Counted from the first letter of the stretch, positions 11,365 to 19,319 are shown. The stretch: DNA of 26,056 nt from Gracilariopsis chorda (GCA_003194525.1 NBIV01000658.1:1-26056), one strand, 5' to 3'. The notes: generated from the sequence alone by a model not told the origin. A program made the numbers and translations.

Positions 11365-12137
11365 GGTTCCTACGGGACTAGAACCAAAGAAAAGCAACAA
11401 AAGCAACTATGTAGATGCCAAATGTAGTGATATCCACGCAATGTATTGAAGCCGAAAGAGGGATTTCAAGGCTTCTGTTACACAAAGAACCAGAAAAACT
11501 GGAGCGGAGAAGAATCTCAAACACTCAACAGCGAAAACTTCAGCGGAGACCGTGTAACCAAGTCTACTACGCTTGTCGAGACGCATCTCGTACGCGATCA
11601 CAGGCAGAGTTCGGGTACTCAACGCCCGGAGTATACTCACAGGACGTACTGATACGAGCCTGGACAGAAATAAAACTTCTTAAGACGGGCGTACTGGCAG
11701 GAGATACTATCCCCGCTACCCTAGAGGTCCGAATCCTCTGGTCCCTGGTAACTCTCTCCAGGTGAGATGCGGTTTCTGCAACCAATCCTGCTCTGCGCAC
11801 TTCAGAGCGAGGGGCCTTACAATCCGTACGAGACGTCCAAGGGAGGCTAGTAGCTGACGCGATAAGCTTTCACCAGTTAACCCCTTCTAGTCGCTTGCCG
11901 GAAAATAGCGCGGTCTTCCTTGTGCGCTGAAGCAAAGAAGCAGGGATCGGAACAGGCGCAGGTCGGCTTACCAGAGAAGGTGTCTCTGAACGCTTTGCCT
12001 ACTTTCACCACTGCCACTCGACTTTCACAAGATTCGCTCGCTCGCAACGCAACGCGTACCTGCGCGAAAGAAAAACCAGTCTTCGTAGAATCCAAAGAGA
12101 TATTAATAGAGCGCGACGTCTGCAGAAAGTCGACGCT
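11365..12137 (-). other. Untranslated leader of B
   Basis: About 770 bp lie between PBS and the gag ATG with no convincing gene. It contains the three-hairpin module shared with family A (11686-11762). Apart from that block I see little similarity to the A leader, and it lacks the GTT microsatellite. Confidence 0.8.
11686..11762 (-). other. Conserved leader hairpin module, B copy
   Basis: On the minus strand, stem 1 is CCTGG/CCAGG, stem 2 is built on CCAGAGG/CCTCTAGG, and stem 3 is GGGGA/TCTCC with loop TAGTA. The invariant CTAGGGTAGCGG lies between stems 2 and 3. Compared with family A, several paired positions change while pairing is kept. Confidence 0.55.
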
Positions 12138-12151
12138 CTGGGCCCATAACC
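12138..12151 (-). other. Primer-binding site of B
   Basis: GGTTATGGGCCCAG on the minus strand abuts the LTR end CAACA. It is complementary to initiator-Met tRNA across the anticodon loop rather than the 3' acceptor end, so a cleaved half-tRNA is the expected primer. Confidence 0.88.
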
Positions 12152-12307
12152 TGTTGCAACGCACGCGGGTTATGAAAACAAAAGGTAAGAAACAACGGGA
12201 GGAAGAAGAAACAAGAAAATAAAACAAGGAAGGTTGTCAGCCTTAGTCGACCAGTTTACTCGACAGCAGGCAAAGCAAATCTACATATACCCTACCGCAC
12301 ACACTTC

Positions 12308-12334
12308 ACCGTCGTCGCAGCAAGCGACGGCGGT
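12308..12334. repeat. GC-rich inverted repeat, B 5' LTR copy
   Basis: The same 11-bp stem around AGCAA as at 6662-6688, preserved in all three B-family LTRs. Confidence 0.6.
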
Positions 12335-12666
12335 GGTTGCACCATTACAATACACGTTATTCGTGTGTGCAGGTGTACACGAAAAGCGCACACAATCTAG
12401 AGGGTCACAATTTCAAATAACTAAATCAATCAATGCGGCAAATCCATTGCCAGTCCCTTGATCTGGAACCAGCTCTAAAAAATCAACAATTGCCATCCTG
12501 GCACTCCAACCCCTCCGCGCAGCCCGCAAACGCACATTGTCCCAAATCACCCAATACAGCTCCCATTCGCATCTTCGGCATTGCAGCACAACCGTCTACT
12601 GCGCGCACACTTGGACCAACCACATTGCTCCACTTGTGCATATACGCAATCCAGTACCATACACTC

Positions 12667-12816
12667 CATAACACTTGTACGGTATACAATGCATATAGCA
12701 TTTTGCAGTAGCCAATCACATTGCCGTTTCACGTTGGGTTTGAGCAGAGGCGCATATGCGCTTTTGGAGCGAGGGGCTCCAAAAGTGCCCATCGTCCCCT
12801 GAAGGTTTGGTTTTGG
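12667..12816 (-). promoter_or_regulatory. Shared U3 module, B 5' LTR copy
   Basis: The same ordered motifs as 7021-7170, including the perfect TTTTGGAGC/GCTCCAAAA hairpin (12762-12784) and the GCGCATATGCGC palindrome. It lies far upstream of the presumed TATA element. Confidence 0.6.
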
Positions 12817-12884
12817 ACCAAGCTGACACCTTCTGTGGGGGTTGGCCAGGCGCTCGACCACTTGTAGAGTTCAACACTCCAACA

Positions 12885-12909
12885 ATATCGACGCTCTGGG
12901 CCCATAACC
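12885..12909 (-). other. Leader remnant and PBS of element C'
   Basis: The PBS GGTTATGGGCCCAG (12896-12909, minus strand) abuts an LTR beginning TGATGATC on the plus strand. The 21 bp 12889-12909 are identical to the corresponding B leader start, then the match ends after four more bases at the B LTR. This places the PBS on the side of the LTR away from gag-pol fragment C, so the LTR is the 5' LTR of a separate element. Confidence 0.8.
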
Positions 12910-13029
12910 TGATGATCTAAACGATAGTTGGGCTTCGGCGGAAATGAAAAAGGTAAGAAAGAAAGAAAATAAAGAGTGAAGGTTGCCAGGCTTGGGGCCG
13001 AGTTTACTTGGTACTGCGACTTCAGAGTC

Positions 13030-13036
13030 TTATATA
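13030..13036 (-). promoter_or_regulatory. TATA box of the C' LTR
   Basis: TATATAA on the minus strand, about 120 bp before the U5 end, placed like the TATA-like elements of the other LTRs. A2 inserted about 35 bp upstream of it, separating it from the U3 module. Confidence 0.6.
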
Positions 13037-13064
13037 GCACATCTACTTCGCACTTCCACTACAA

Positions 13065-13069
13065 GAAAA
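13065..13069. repeat. Target-site duplication of A2, left
   Basis: GAAAA directly before the A2 LTR is repeated at 19947-19951 directly after the other LTR. Five bp is usual for copia integrases. Confidence 0.92.
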
Positions 13070-13098
13070 TGTTGGCAGTAGTACCTGTGCTGTCACTG

Positions 13099-13248
13099 AA
13101 AACCAAATGTTCCGGGGAGCATGGGCTGTTTTAGAGGGTACCTCTGCAAAAGCGCATATGCGCGTGTGCGCGAACCCAACGTGAAACTGGCTTCTGATTG
13201 GCTACTGCAAATGTACATATGCAACGTGGTGCGTACAAGTGGTATGGC
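13099..13248 (+). promoter_or_regulatory. Shared U3 module, A2 5' LTR copy
   Basis: Same motifs and order as at 5881-6030. It begins about 30 bp into the LTR and ends more than 500 bp upstream of the TATA box. Confidence 0.6.
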
Positions 13249-13331
13249 ATAACTGGATCGGTTGGACACACCCACGTGTCCAGCTACTACAGTGGTCACA
13301 GTGTACGTTGTGTGCAGGGGATACTGATGAA

Positions 13332-13385
13332 GTGGTTGACACCTGGTACAAGTGGTACGTGGTTGACACCTGGTACAAGTGGTAC
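13332..13385 (+). repeat. 27-bp tandem duplication in A2 5' LTR
   Basis: Two perfect head-to-tail 27-bp units (13332-13358, 13359-13385). A1 has one unit with one change, so the duplication marks a derived A subfamily. Confidence 0.95.
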
Positions 13386-13517
13386 AGCAGTGGTTGGTAC
13401 AATGGTAAGGTGCGCATGCACTGTCAACAGGTTTACACATGCACGGGTATATTGATGACGTGGGTGTTGTGTGCATTGCCACATGATGACATGGCACTAA
13501 CGCCACAGGTTACGTGC

Positions 13518-13553
13518 CGACTTACCGTGACGTGTTGACTTACCGTGATGTGT
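13518..13553 (+). repeat. 18-bp tandem duplication in A LTRs
   Basis: GACTTACCGTGACGTGTT is followed directly by a copy with one C-to-T change. It is present in all A-family LTRs, so it predates the split of A1 and A2. Confidence 0.85.
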
Positions 13554-13781
13554 TGGCATGTGCTGGCGTGTGTTGGAGTCGTGAATTTGTGCCTTGTCAT
13601 GGTCATGTGTATGCACGTAACTATTACAGAACATTGGTGCGTTGGTGTGCGTTGGTGTAATGAGGTTGTGCTGAGCTGGCTATGTCATGTTAGATGATGA
13701 TTGGTAGTATTGAGTGTCCCTGCTTAGTGGTTTAGGTTTTACTTGTAGTTGGTGTTCCCGCGCAATTCGAGTTTAGAGTGG

Positions 13782-13788
13782 TATATAA
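13782..13788 (+). promoter_or_regulatory. TATA box of A2 5' LTR
   Basis: TATATAA in the context GAGTGGTATATAAGATG. It would drive the genomic RNA of A2. Confidence 0.72.
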
Positions 13789-13875
13789 GATGTGCCTGAA
13801 GGACCTCCAAGTAAATCCAAGCTAGAGCTGGCGAACTTCCCTTCCATCCCCTCAACTTCCTTTCAACTTCCAACA

Positions 13876-13889
13876 GGTTATGGGCCCAG
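13876..13889 (+). other. Primer-binding site of A2
   Basis: GGTTATGGGCCCAG follows the LTR with no spacer. It is complementary to the anticodon-arm region of initiator-Met tRNA, implying a half-tRNA primer as in Drosophila copia. Confidence 0.9.
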
Positions 13890-14891
13890 CCCCGCTGACC
13901 GCTGCCGCTATCCCTTTCCGTATCGTTCGTCTGTCGCCGCTCTCCCTCACCGCCGTTCATCCGTTTCGCTGTTGTTGCCTCTTTCGTCGTTGCGTCGGGT
14001 GTCTTGATCCCATTGTTGGTCGGTGTTGGTCATTCTCCTTGGGTTTGCGTTCCTCCCTGAGGGCGTTGTGGTGGTAGTGGTTCGACGTTTACTTCCTATC
14101 GTTGTTGAGTTGGGCCTCCGTTGTTGCCCGTGTTGTCGATCGCTATCTACTTTGTGTGTGACACTCCCTCTATCTTGTGTTTTAGGATCCCCGAGTCGTT
14201 TGTCGGGTCGTATCCGTGAGGTCGAGTCGGTCTAGTTTCGAAGTCTGGGCTCCGTGATCGTGTGCTCAGCAGTTGTTTGTTTTTCGTGTTTGTTAATCAT
14301 CATCTGGTGTCCAGTGCGACGAGCGGTTGATCCGGGTTACTTTGGGTGATTCCAGGTATCCGGGGACGTGAGCCTGGCGGCTTGAACCAAAGCGGGTGTA
14401 CTGTCGAGCGGCTTCCCACCGGTCCATTTGGACAGATAACGGTGACGGTCGTTAAGACCTGGTAAGTTCAGCGGGTGCATCTGTGGACGGGGTGCCGTGG
14501 CGTACTGCGCTGGTGCGGGTGATTGAATTATTTGTTTTGATCCTGACTGCGTGTCGGGATTCTTGGGCTGTTGCGAAGGTATTCCATAACGAGCTTTTGA
14601 TCCGTGCATCTGACCCTTGGGCGTTTGTGCGGGGAGGCGACGTGGCGTAGGCTGACCTCCTTCTTAGGATCAGGCCGCGTGTGACCTTAAGTGGTTGCGC
14701 GTTAGCAGCGTACTTTGGTTGCCATAGTAGCTTCAGTTGCGAGGTCGCGCAAGTTCTTGCAAGAGGCCAGAGAGGGTTATACTTGGTGAAGGCATATCTT
14801 GGGTCATTAACCATCCTCTGGAAGCCTCGTAGAGAGCGACGCATCTTCTCCTTAGACGTAGGAGAGGGAAGACAGAAGAAGACGTCTTGTA

Positions 14892-14965
14892 CCCGGAGCA
14901 TCTCCGGGGGCCAGGGGTCCGACACCCTAGGGTAGCGGAGGTAGTTTCTCCCGTCAGTGCGCCCG
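14892..14965 (+). other. Conserved leader hairpin module, A2 copy
   Basis: Stem 1 CCCGGAG/CTCCGGG (14892-14908), stem 2 CCAGGG/CCCTAGG (14911-14931), stem 3 GGAGG/TCTCC with loop TAGTT (14937-14951). It ends in CAGTGCGCCCG. It sits about 130 bp before the gag ATG. Confidence 0.55.
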
Positions 14966-14973
14966 AATTTGAA

Positions 14974-15025
14974 GTTTTGTTGTTGTTGTTGTCGTTGTTT
15001 TTGTTGTTATTGTTGTCGTTGTTGC
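14974..15025 (+). repeat. GTT-rich microsatellite in A2 leader
   Basis: Imperfect GTT units, essentially identical to those at 1688-1739. Confidence 0.85.
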
Positions 15026-15094
15026 CATTTTTGTACTTCTTAAGTGCCGTAGGTCTTTCATCGCACCTGTGCTGTTTGTTGACATCTACCAAGC

Positions 15095-18000
15095 ATGGAT
15101 TCATTCGGTGGCATCAAGATTGAAAAGTTGGGCGAGGATAACTTCCATGTATGGAAGCAAAAGGTTGAGTTGCTGCTTGCACTCAAGGACCTCGATGACC
15201 ATCTTGAATCAACCAGGCCTACGGACGATGACGAGTTGTCAGCATGGAAGAAGAAAGACTCCAAGGCCAGGGCTGTTATTGGTCTCAGCATCAGTGATGA
15301 GCATTTGGACCATGTGAGGGATACCGAGAATGCTGCGGAAATGTGGAAAGCCATTTGCGATGTTTTCCAGCGTAAAACGCTGCTCAACCGAATCAATGCA
15401 AGACGTGCCTTCTACACAGCCAAGATGCGAGATGATGAGAAAATGTTACACTTCATCAATCGTGTTCGTCATCTTGCATCGGATCTGAAGAGCATGGACG
15501 TAGTGGTTGAGGAGGAAGACATCGCTATGGCAATCCTATGTGGGCTACCAGACCGCTTCGAACACCTCATTGTCGCTATTGACACCACGATTAGTGATCG
15601 TAAACTCGATTTAGAGTTTGTGAAGAGTCGTTTGCTGCAAGAGGAACAGCGAATGAACGATCGTGCCAAGGAGGAGTCCGGAAGTGACACGGCTTTGGTC
15701 GGTGCGCAGTCACGAAAGAAGTCCATGGTGTGCTACTACTGTGGTAAGAAGGGGCATATCCAGAGAAACTGTTTCAAGAGACAACGTGACGAAGCTAGCA
15801 AAGAGCAGAGTGCTGCCGCAAACCCAGCTGTGCAGACCAATCTCGGCAACGAGAAACGAGGATGTGACAGTGACTCTGACTTTGTTTGTCTCATTGCGAC
15901 AGGTTCTGTGGAAGAAAGTATCAGTGACTGGATCATTGACTCTGGTGCCACCGCCCATATGACGTATGACGAGTCCATGTTTGACAGTTATAGCAAAAGA
16001 GAGTCTGCCGGTGTGAGTATCGGCAATGACTCGAAGCTGGAGTCTCTTGGTCATGGCAGTGTCCACCTCGATCTCGCTGTTGAAGGGCGTAAGAGCAAGT
16101 GCCGGTTGGGTGAAGTAGTGCACGTACCGAATTTAAGGTATCATCTGCTGTCAGTATCTGCGATGTGTGACCTGGGTGCGCGAGTGGTGTTTGACAAAAC
16201 CAAAGTATGTGTATACAAAGGCAACACCATGATCGCCCAGGGCCGTCGCATCAAAGGACTGTACTACCTATGTACCGCGATTGAAGTACCAGAAGACATG
16301 GACAACGCACTTGTGACTGACCTGTCACTATGGCATGCTCGAATGGCTCATGTGAATGTGGATGGTATCAAACATATGGCTCGTAACGGTGTTGTGTCAG
16401 GGCTGAATGTGGACTTGAATCAATCGATGGATGTGTGTGACTCTTGTGTAGTGGGAAAATCTACACGTGCTCCAACTCCCAAGCAAGGGGGGGAACGGGC
16501 TTTGCACCCATTGGACCTAGTGCATTCGGACATTTGTGGTCCAATCCAAGTAGGTTCCTTGGGAGGTTCACGCTACTTCGTCACATTCATCGATGATCAC
16601 TCCCGTTTTTGCTTCTTGTACATGCTCAAGACCAAGGATGAGGTGTTCCACGTGTTCGTGAAGTGGCTCAAGATGGTTCAAAATCAGAGTGACCGACATG
16701 TGAAAACCATCACCGCACGTGAGTCTGTGCTACATGCGTTACGCACAGACAATGCTGGTGAATATGTGTCAAAGAAGTTTTCACAAGAGCTTGAACGTCA
16801 CGGTATTGAACATCAGCGAACGGTGCCTTACAATCCACATCAGAATGGTCTGGCCGAACGGTTCAACCGAACACTCATGGACTTGGTGAGATCGATGCTG
16901 CATCACAAGAAACTGCCAAAGAGCTTCTGGGCTGAAGCATTGAACGTTGCAGTGTATGTGCGCAATCGAGTCACCTGCAAGGCCCTTCCGAGTGACGTGA
17001 CACCACTCGAGATGTGGAGTGGATATGAACCTGACTTGAGCAATCTGCGTGTGTTCGGTAGCCGGTGCTGGTACAAAGTGGTGGACCACAAGCTGAAGAA
17101 GCTGGAGCAACGTGCCGTGGAGGCGATCTTTATTGGGTACACATCTGGATCGAACGGTTATAAACTGTGGGATGCGCAAAAGAAGAAGGTGGTTGTGTCG
17201 AGAGATGTGAGGTTTGACGAATGTAGTGGTTCAGATCAAGGTACTGACCACGTTGATGATGACGACTATGCTGAGATCGACATCTCGGACAAGCCGAAAT
17301 CAAACATCACCTCCAACTCTACTAAACCCACCGATGCTGCCCAAGTTGAACCCGCTGCACCAGATACTCCACCAGAAGAAGCTTCAGGCAGTGGCCACGA
17401 TGAGCCCACAGCTGAGACAGAAGTTGAGCCAGATGTACCAGATCCACCACCACTTCGGAGATCCACTCGTGAGCGTAGAGCGCCTACCTCGTGGTGGCGC
17501 GGCACTGCCCTACTCACTGCCAGTGATGACGTCCCATCCTCATACTCGGATGCGGTGTCACGTCCTGATTCAAAAGCGTGGACCAAGGCCATGAACAGTG
17601 AGTACGAGTCTCTGATGGAGCATGACACATGGGAGTTAGTGCCAAGGCCAGCTGACAGCAACGTGATATCATCCAAGTGGGTATTTGTGCAAAAATATGA
17701 GGCTGGCGACAACGATGAACCGACAGTGAGGTACAAGGCTCGTGTGGTGGCTCGAGGGTTTCTGCAGATCGAAGGTGTAGACTTCTCCGAGACGTATGCA
17801 CCAGTGGTCAAATTCACATCCATTAGAATGATTCTGTCCATTGTAGCAGTGCAGGACTATCATCTGCACCAGATGGATGTGAAGACTGCATTCTTGAATG
17901 GCGACCTGGAAGAGACTGTGTACATGGAGCAGCCGGACGGATTCATCAAACCTGGGAACGAGGACTTGGTATGCCTTCTCAAGAAAGCCATCTATGGGCT

Positions 18001-19120
18001 ACGACAGGCATCAAGGCAGTGGTTTGCAAAGATGTACTTGTTCCTCGTTGGTTGGATGGGTCTGAAGCCAAACGTCGCAGACGAGTGCGTCTACACCGGA
18101 GAGGTACTGGGAGCGCTTGTGATCATTGCTCTTTATGTGGACGACTTGCTCATTGCGAGTCCAAGTATGGAGACAATGAATCGCGTAAAGCGTGAACTGT
18201 CAAAACGTTTTCAGATGAAGGATCTCAGTGAAGCGCGCATGGTACTTGGGTTCGAGATCCATCGTGATCGATCCAAAAGACAGCTGTACCTGACACAGTC
18301 TGCATACACGCGTAAGGTCTTAGAACGTTTTGGCATGTTGCAGTGCAAACCAATGGACACTCCCATGGACTCCGGTGCTGACCTCACTAAGGTAGAAGAG
18401 CCTCTAACGAACCTCCCGTATCGCCAGGTGATCGGTTGTCTGATGTATCTCTCTGTTGGCACTCGACCGGACATCTCGTTTGCAGTGTCCAAGCTAGCCA
18501 AGTATGTCGAGAAACCTGGAGAGACTCATTGGAAAGCGGTCAAGCGTGTTCTGCGTTACCTCAATGGCACTCGCTCCTTCGGACTTACTTATGGCACCAC
18601 GACTGATACTCAGCTGTATGGATACGTAGACTCTGACTGGGCAGGTGATACATCCAACCGCAAGTCCACCAGTGGGTATGTGTTCATGATGTGCGGTGCT
18701 CCTGTGTCTTGGAGCTCGCGCCAACAGGAAGTAGTTGCATTGTCTAGCGCTGAGGCTGAGTATGTGAGTCTGTGCAGTGGGACGAAGGAAGCGATCTGGC
18801 TGAGACGACTGTGGAGTGGCATTGGCAACGCGAGTGGACTACACGTGGATGAGTCAGTGACGCTAATGGTTGAGCCCACAACTGTGTACGTGGACAACCA
18901 AGGTTGCATCGACCTTGCTCGAAATGGAGTTGTGAACAAGCGTACTAAGCACATTGATATTCGCTTTCACTTCACCAGAGAGGCTCTACGCGACAAAGCC
19001 GTCCAGTTGCAGTACTGCTCCACGGAAGACATGGTTGCCGATATGCTGACGAAAGCGCTCGGTCGAGTTAAGCTGGCAAGGTTCCGCGGTGACTGTGGCT
19101 TGCTCCCCTTAGACCTTTGA
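15095..19120 (+). CDS. Intact copia-type gag-pol polyprotein (1341 aa)
   Basis: One ORF from ATG (CAAGCATGG context) to TGA encodes all functions for retrotransposition. Residues 1-200 are a copia-type gag. C213-C216-H221-C226 form the zinc knuckle. The aspartic protease site is IDSGAT at 281-286. Integrase zinc residues are H414, H419, C448 and C451, and its core triad is D479, D552 and E588, a D-35-E spacing. A Ser/Pro/acidic linker (about 710-790) precedes RT, with D928 in MDVKTAFLNG and YVDD at 1014-1017. RNase H shows YVDSDWAGD near 1177-1185, AEAEY near 1219-1223 and VDNQG near 1266-1270. All catalytic residues I can place are present. The stop lies 20 bp before the LTR, leaving no room for an envelope gene. 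The polyprotein is presumably cut by its own protease and assembled into cytoplasmic virus-like particles. Confidence 0.97.
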   Translation: MDSFGGIKIEKLGEDNFHVWKQKVELLLALKDLDDHLESTRPTDDDELSAWKKKDSKARAVIGLSISDEHLDHVRDTENAAEMWKAICDVFQRKTLLNRINARRAFYTAKMRDDEKMLHFINRVRHLASDLKSMDVVVEEEDIAMAILCGLPDRFEHLIVAIDTTISDRKLDLEFVKSRLLQEEQRMNDRAKEESGSDTALVGAQSRKKSMVCYYCGKKGHIQRNCFKRQRDEASKEQSAAANPAVQTNLGNEKRGCDSDSDFVCLIATGSVEESISDWIIDSGATAHMTYDESMFDSYSKRESAGVSIGNDSKLESLGHGSVHLDLAVEGRKSKCRLGEVVHVPNLRYHLLSVSAMCDLGARVVFDKTKVCVYKGNTMIAQGRRIKGLYYLCTAIEVPEDMDNALVTDLSLWHARMAHVNVDGIKHMARNGVVSGLNVDLNQSMDVCDSCVVGKSTRAPTPKQGGERALHPLDLVHSDICGPIQVGSLGGSRYFVTFIDDHSRFCFLYMLKTKDEVFHVFVKWLKMVQNQSDRHVKTITARESVLHALRTDNAGEYVSKKFSQELERHGIEHQRTVPYNPHQNGLAERFNRTLMDLVRSMLHHKKLPKSFWAEALNVAVYVRNRVTCKALPSDVTPLEMWSGYEPDLSNLRVFGSRCWYKVVDHKLKKLEQRAVEAIFIGYTSGSNGYKLWDAQKKKVVVSRDVRFDECSGSDQGTDHVDDDDYAEIDISDKPKSNITSNSTKPTDAAQVEPAAPDTPPEEASGSGHDEPTAETEVEPDVPDPPPLRRSTRERRAPTSWWRGTALLTASDDVPSSYSDAVSRPDSKAWTKAMNSEYESLMEHDTWELVPRPADSNVISSKWVFVQKYEAGDNDEPTVRYKARVVARGFLQIEGVDFSETYAPVVKFTSIRMILSIVAVQDYHLHQMDVKTAFLNGDLEETVYMEQPDGFIKPGNEDLVCLLKKAIYGLRQASRQWFAKMYLFLVGWMGLKPNVADECVYTGEVLGALVIIALYVDDLLIASPSMETMNRVKRELSKRFQMKDLSEARMVLGFEIHRDRSKRQLYLTQSAYTRKVLERFGMLQCKPMDTPMDSGADLTKVEEPLTNLPYRQVIGCLMYLSVGTRPDISFAVSKLAKYVEKPGETHWKAVKRVLRYLNGTRSFGLTYGTTTDTQLYGYVDSDWAGDTSNRKSTSGYVFMMCGAPVSWSSRQQEVVALSSAEAEYVSLCSGTKEAIWLRRLWSGIGNASGLHVDESVTLMVEPTTVYVDNQGCIDLARNGVVNKRTKHIDIRFHFTREALRDKAVQLQYCSTEDMVADMLTKALGRVKLARFRGDCGLLPLDL

Positions 19121-19123
19121 AGT

Positions 19124-19169
19124 CAGTGACAGAGGGGGGGTGTTGGCAGTAGTACCTGTGCTGTCACTG
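19124..19169 (+). repeat. 9-bp inverted repeat bracketing PPT and LTR start
   Basis: CAGTGACAG (19124-19132) and CTGTCACTG (19161-19169) are perfect inverted copies around the PPT/LTR junction. A1 keeps both arms (5835-5843, 5872-5880). Confidence 0.7.
19131..19140 (+). other. Polypurine tract of A2
   Basis: AGAGGGGGGG directly before the LTR; the expected RNase H-resistant primer for plus-strand synthesis. Confidence 0.92.
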
Positions 19170-19319
19170 AAAACCAAATGTTCCGGGGAGCATGGGCTGT
19201 TTTAGAGGGTACCTCTGCAAAAGCGCATATGCGCGTGTGCGCGAACCCAACGTGAAACTGGCTTCTGATTGGCTACTGCAAATGTACATATGCAACGTGG
19301 TGCGTACAAGTGGTATGGC
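19170..19319 (+). promoter_or_regulatory. Shared U3 module, A2 3' LTR copy
   Basis: Identical to 13099-13248. In the 3' LTR it would also be part of the 3' untranslated region of the genomic RNA. Confidence 0.6.

Larger units (their letters stand above)
6632..12884 (-). mobile_element. Copia-type element B, RT-deleted, 3' LTR truncated
   Basis: A minus-strand element with LTR, gag-pol, leader, PBS and LTR. Its LTRs differ by about 12 substitutions over about 607 bp (roughly 2%), so it is older than A1 and A2. Where the B LTRs differ, D at 22843 usually carries one of the two states, which fits independent mutation after insertion. The outer 126 bp of the 3' LTR are missing at the junction with A1. 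Its outer right end stops cleanly at CAACA next to a PBS-bearing remnant of C'. Confidence 0.93.
12152..12884 (-). repeat. 5' LTR of B, complete (733 bp)
   Basis: On the plus strand it runs from TGTTGCAACG, next to the PBS, to ACTCCAACA. Its ends form a TGTTG/CAACA inverted repeat. A TATATG-like element lies on the minus strand near 12284-12290, about 135 bp before the U5 end. Confidence 0.93.
12910..13069 (-). repeat. LTR of C', part 1 (R-U5 end)
   Basis: It shows patchy similarity to the B LTR start, including AAAGGTAAGAAA, GAAAATAAA and AAGGTTG. It is interrupted by A2 after GAAAA and resumes at 19952. Together the parts make about 810 bp with TGATG/CATCA ends. Confidence 0.8.
13070..13875 (+). 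repeat. 5' LTR of A2
   Basis: It runs from TGTTGG to CCAACA and is followed at once by the PBS. It contains the shared U3 module, a 27-bp tandem duplication, an 18-bp near-perfect tandem duplication (13518-13553) and the TATA box. Confidence 0.97.
13890..15094 (+). other. Untranslated leader of A2 (about 1.2 kb)
   Basis: It is non-coding as far as I can see. The first part is T/C- and CpG-rich, a CTGGTAAGT donor-like site lies near 14459-14467, then come the three-hairpin module and the GTT microsatellite. It is long for a copia leader. Short ORFs inside it carry no recognisable domain. Confidence 0.85.

Noticed and set aside
11686..11762. tRNA T-arm-like sequence AGAGG..TCCGAATCCTCT on the plus strand
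   Set aside because: No acceptor, D or anticodon arms surround it; it is stem 2 of the leader module read on the other strand.
12138..12151. Initiator tRNA gene fragment
   Set aside because: Only the 14-bp PBS segment matches; there is no cloverleaf around it and it abuts an LTR exactly.
13332..13385. CRISPR-like or minisatellite array
   Set aside because: Only two head-to-tail units without spacers.
13093..13506. 137-codon minus-strand ORF in A LTRs
   Set aside because: It lies in LTR non-coding sequence, changes length with the 27-bp duplication and has Cys/His/Thr-rich low-complexity content.
14892..14965. Hammerhead-type ribozyme in the leader
   Set aside because: The conserved CUGAUGA and GAAA core boxes are not present.
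15710..16123. 137-codon minus-strand ORF under A2 protease (also 2422-2835)
   Set aside because: Antisense shadow of the gag-pol gene; no domain or start context.
19121..19140. Envelope-like or extra gene after pol
   Set aside because: Only 20 bp separate the pol stop from the LTR in A, and none in B and D.
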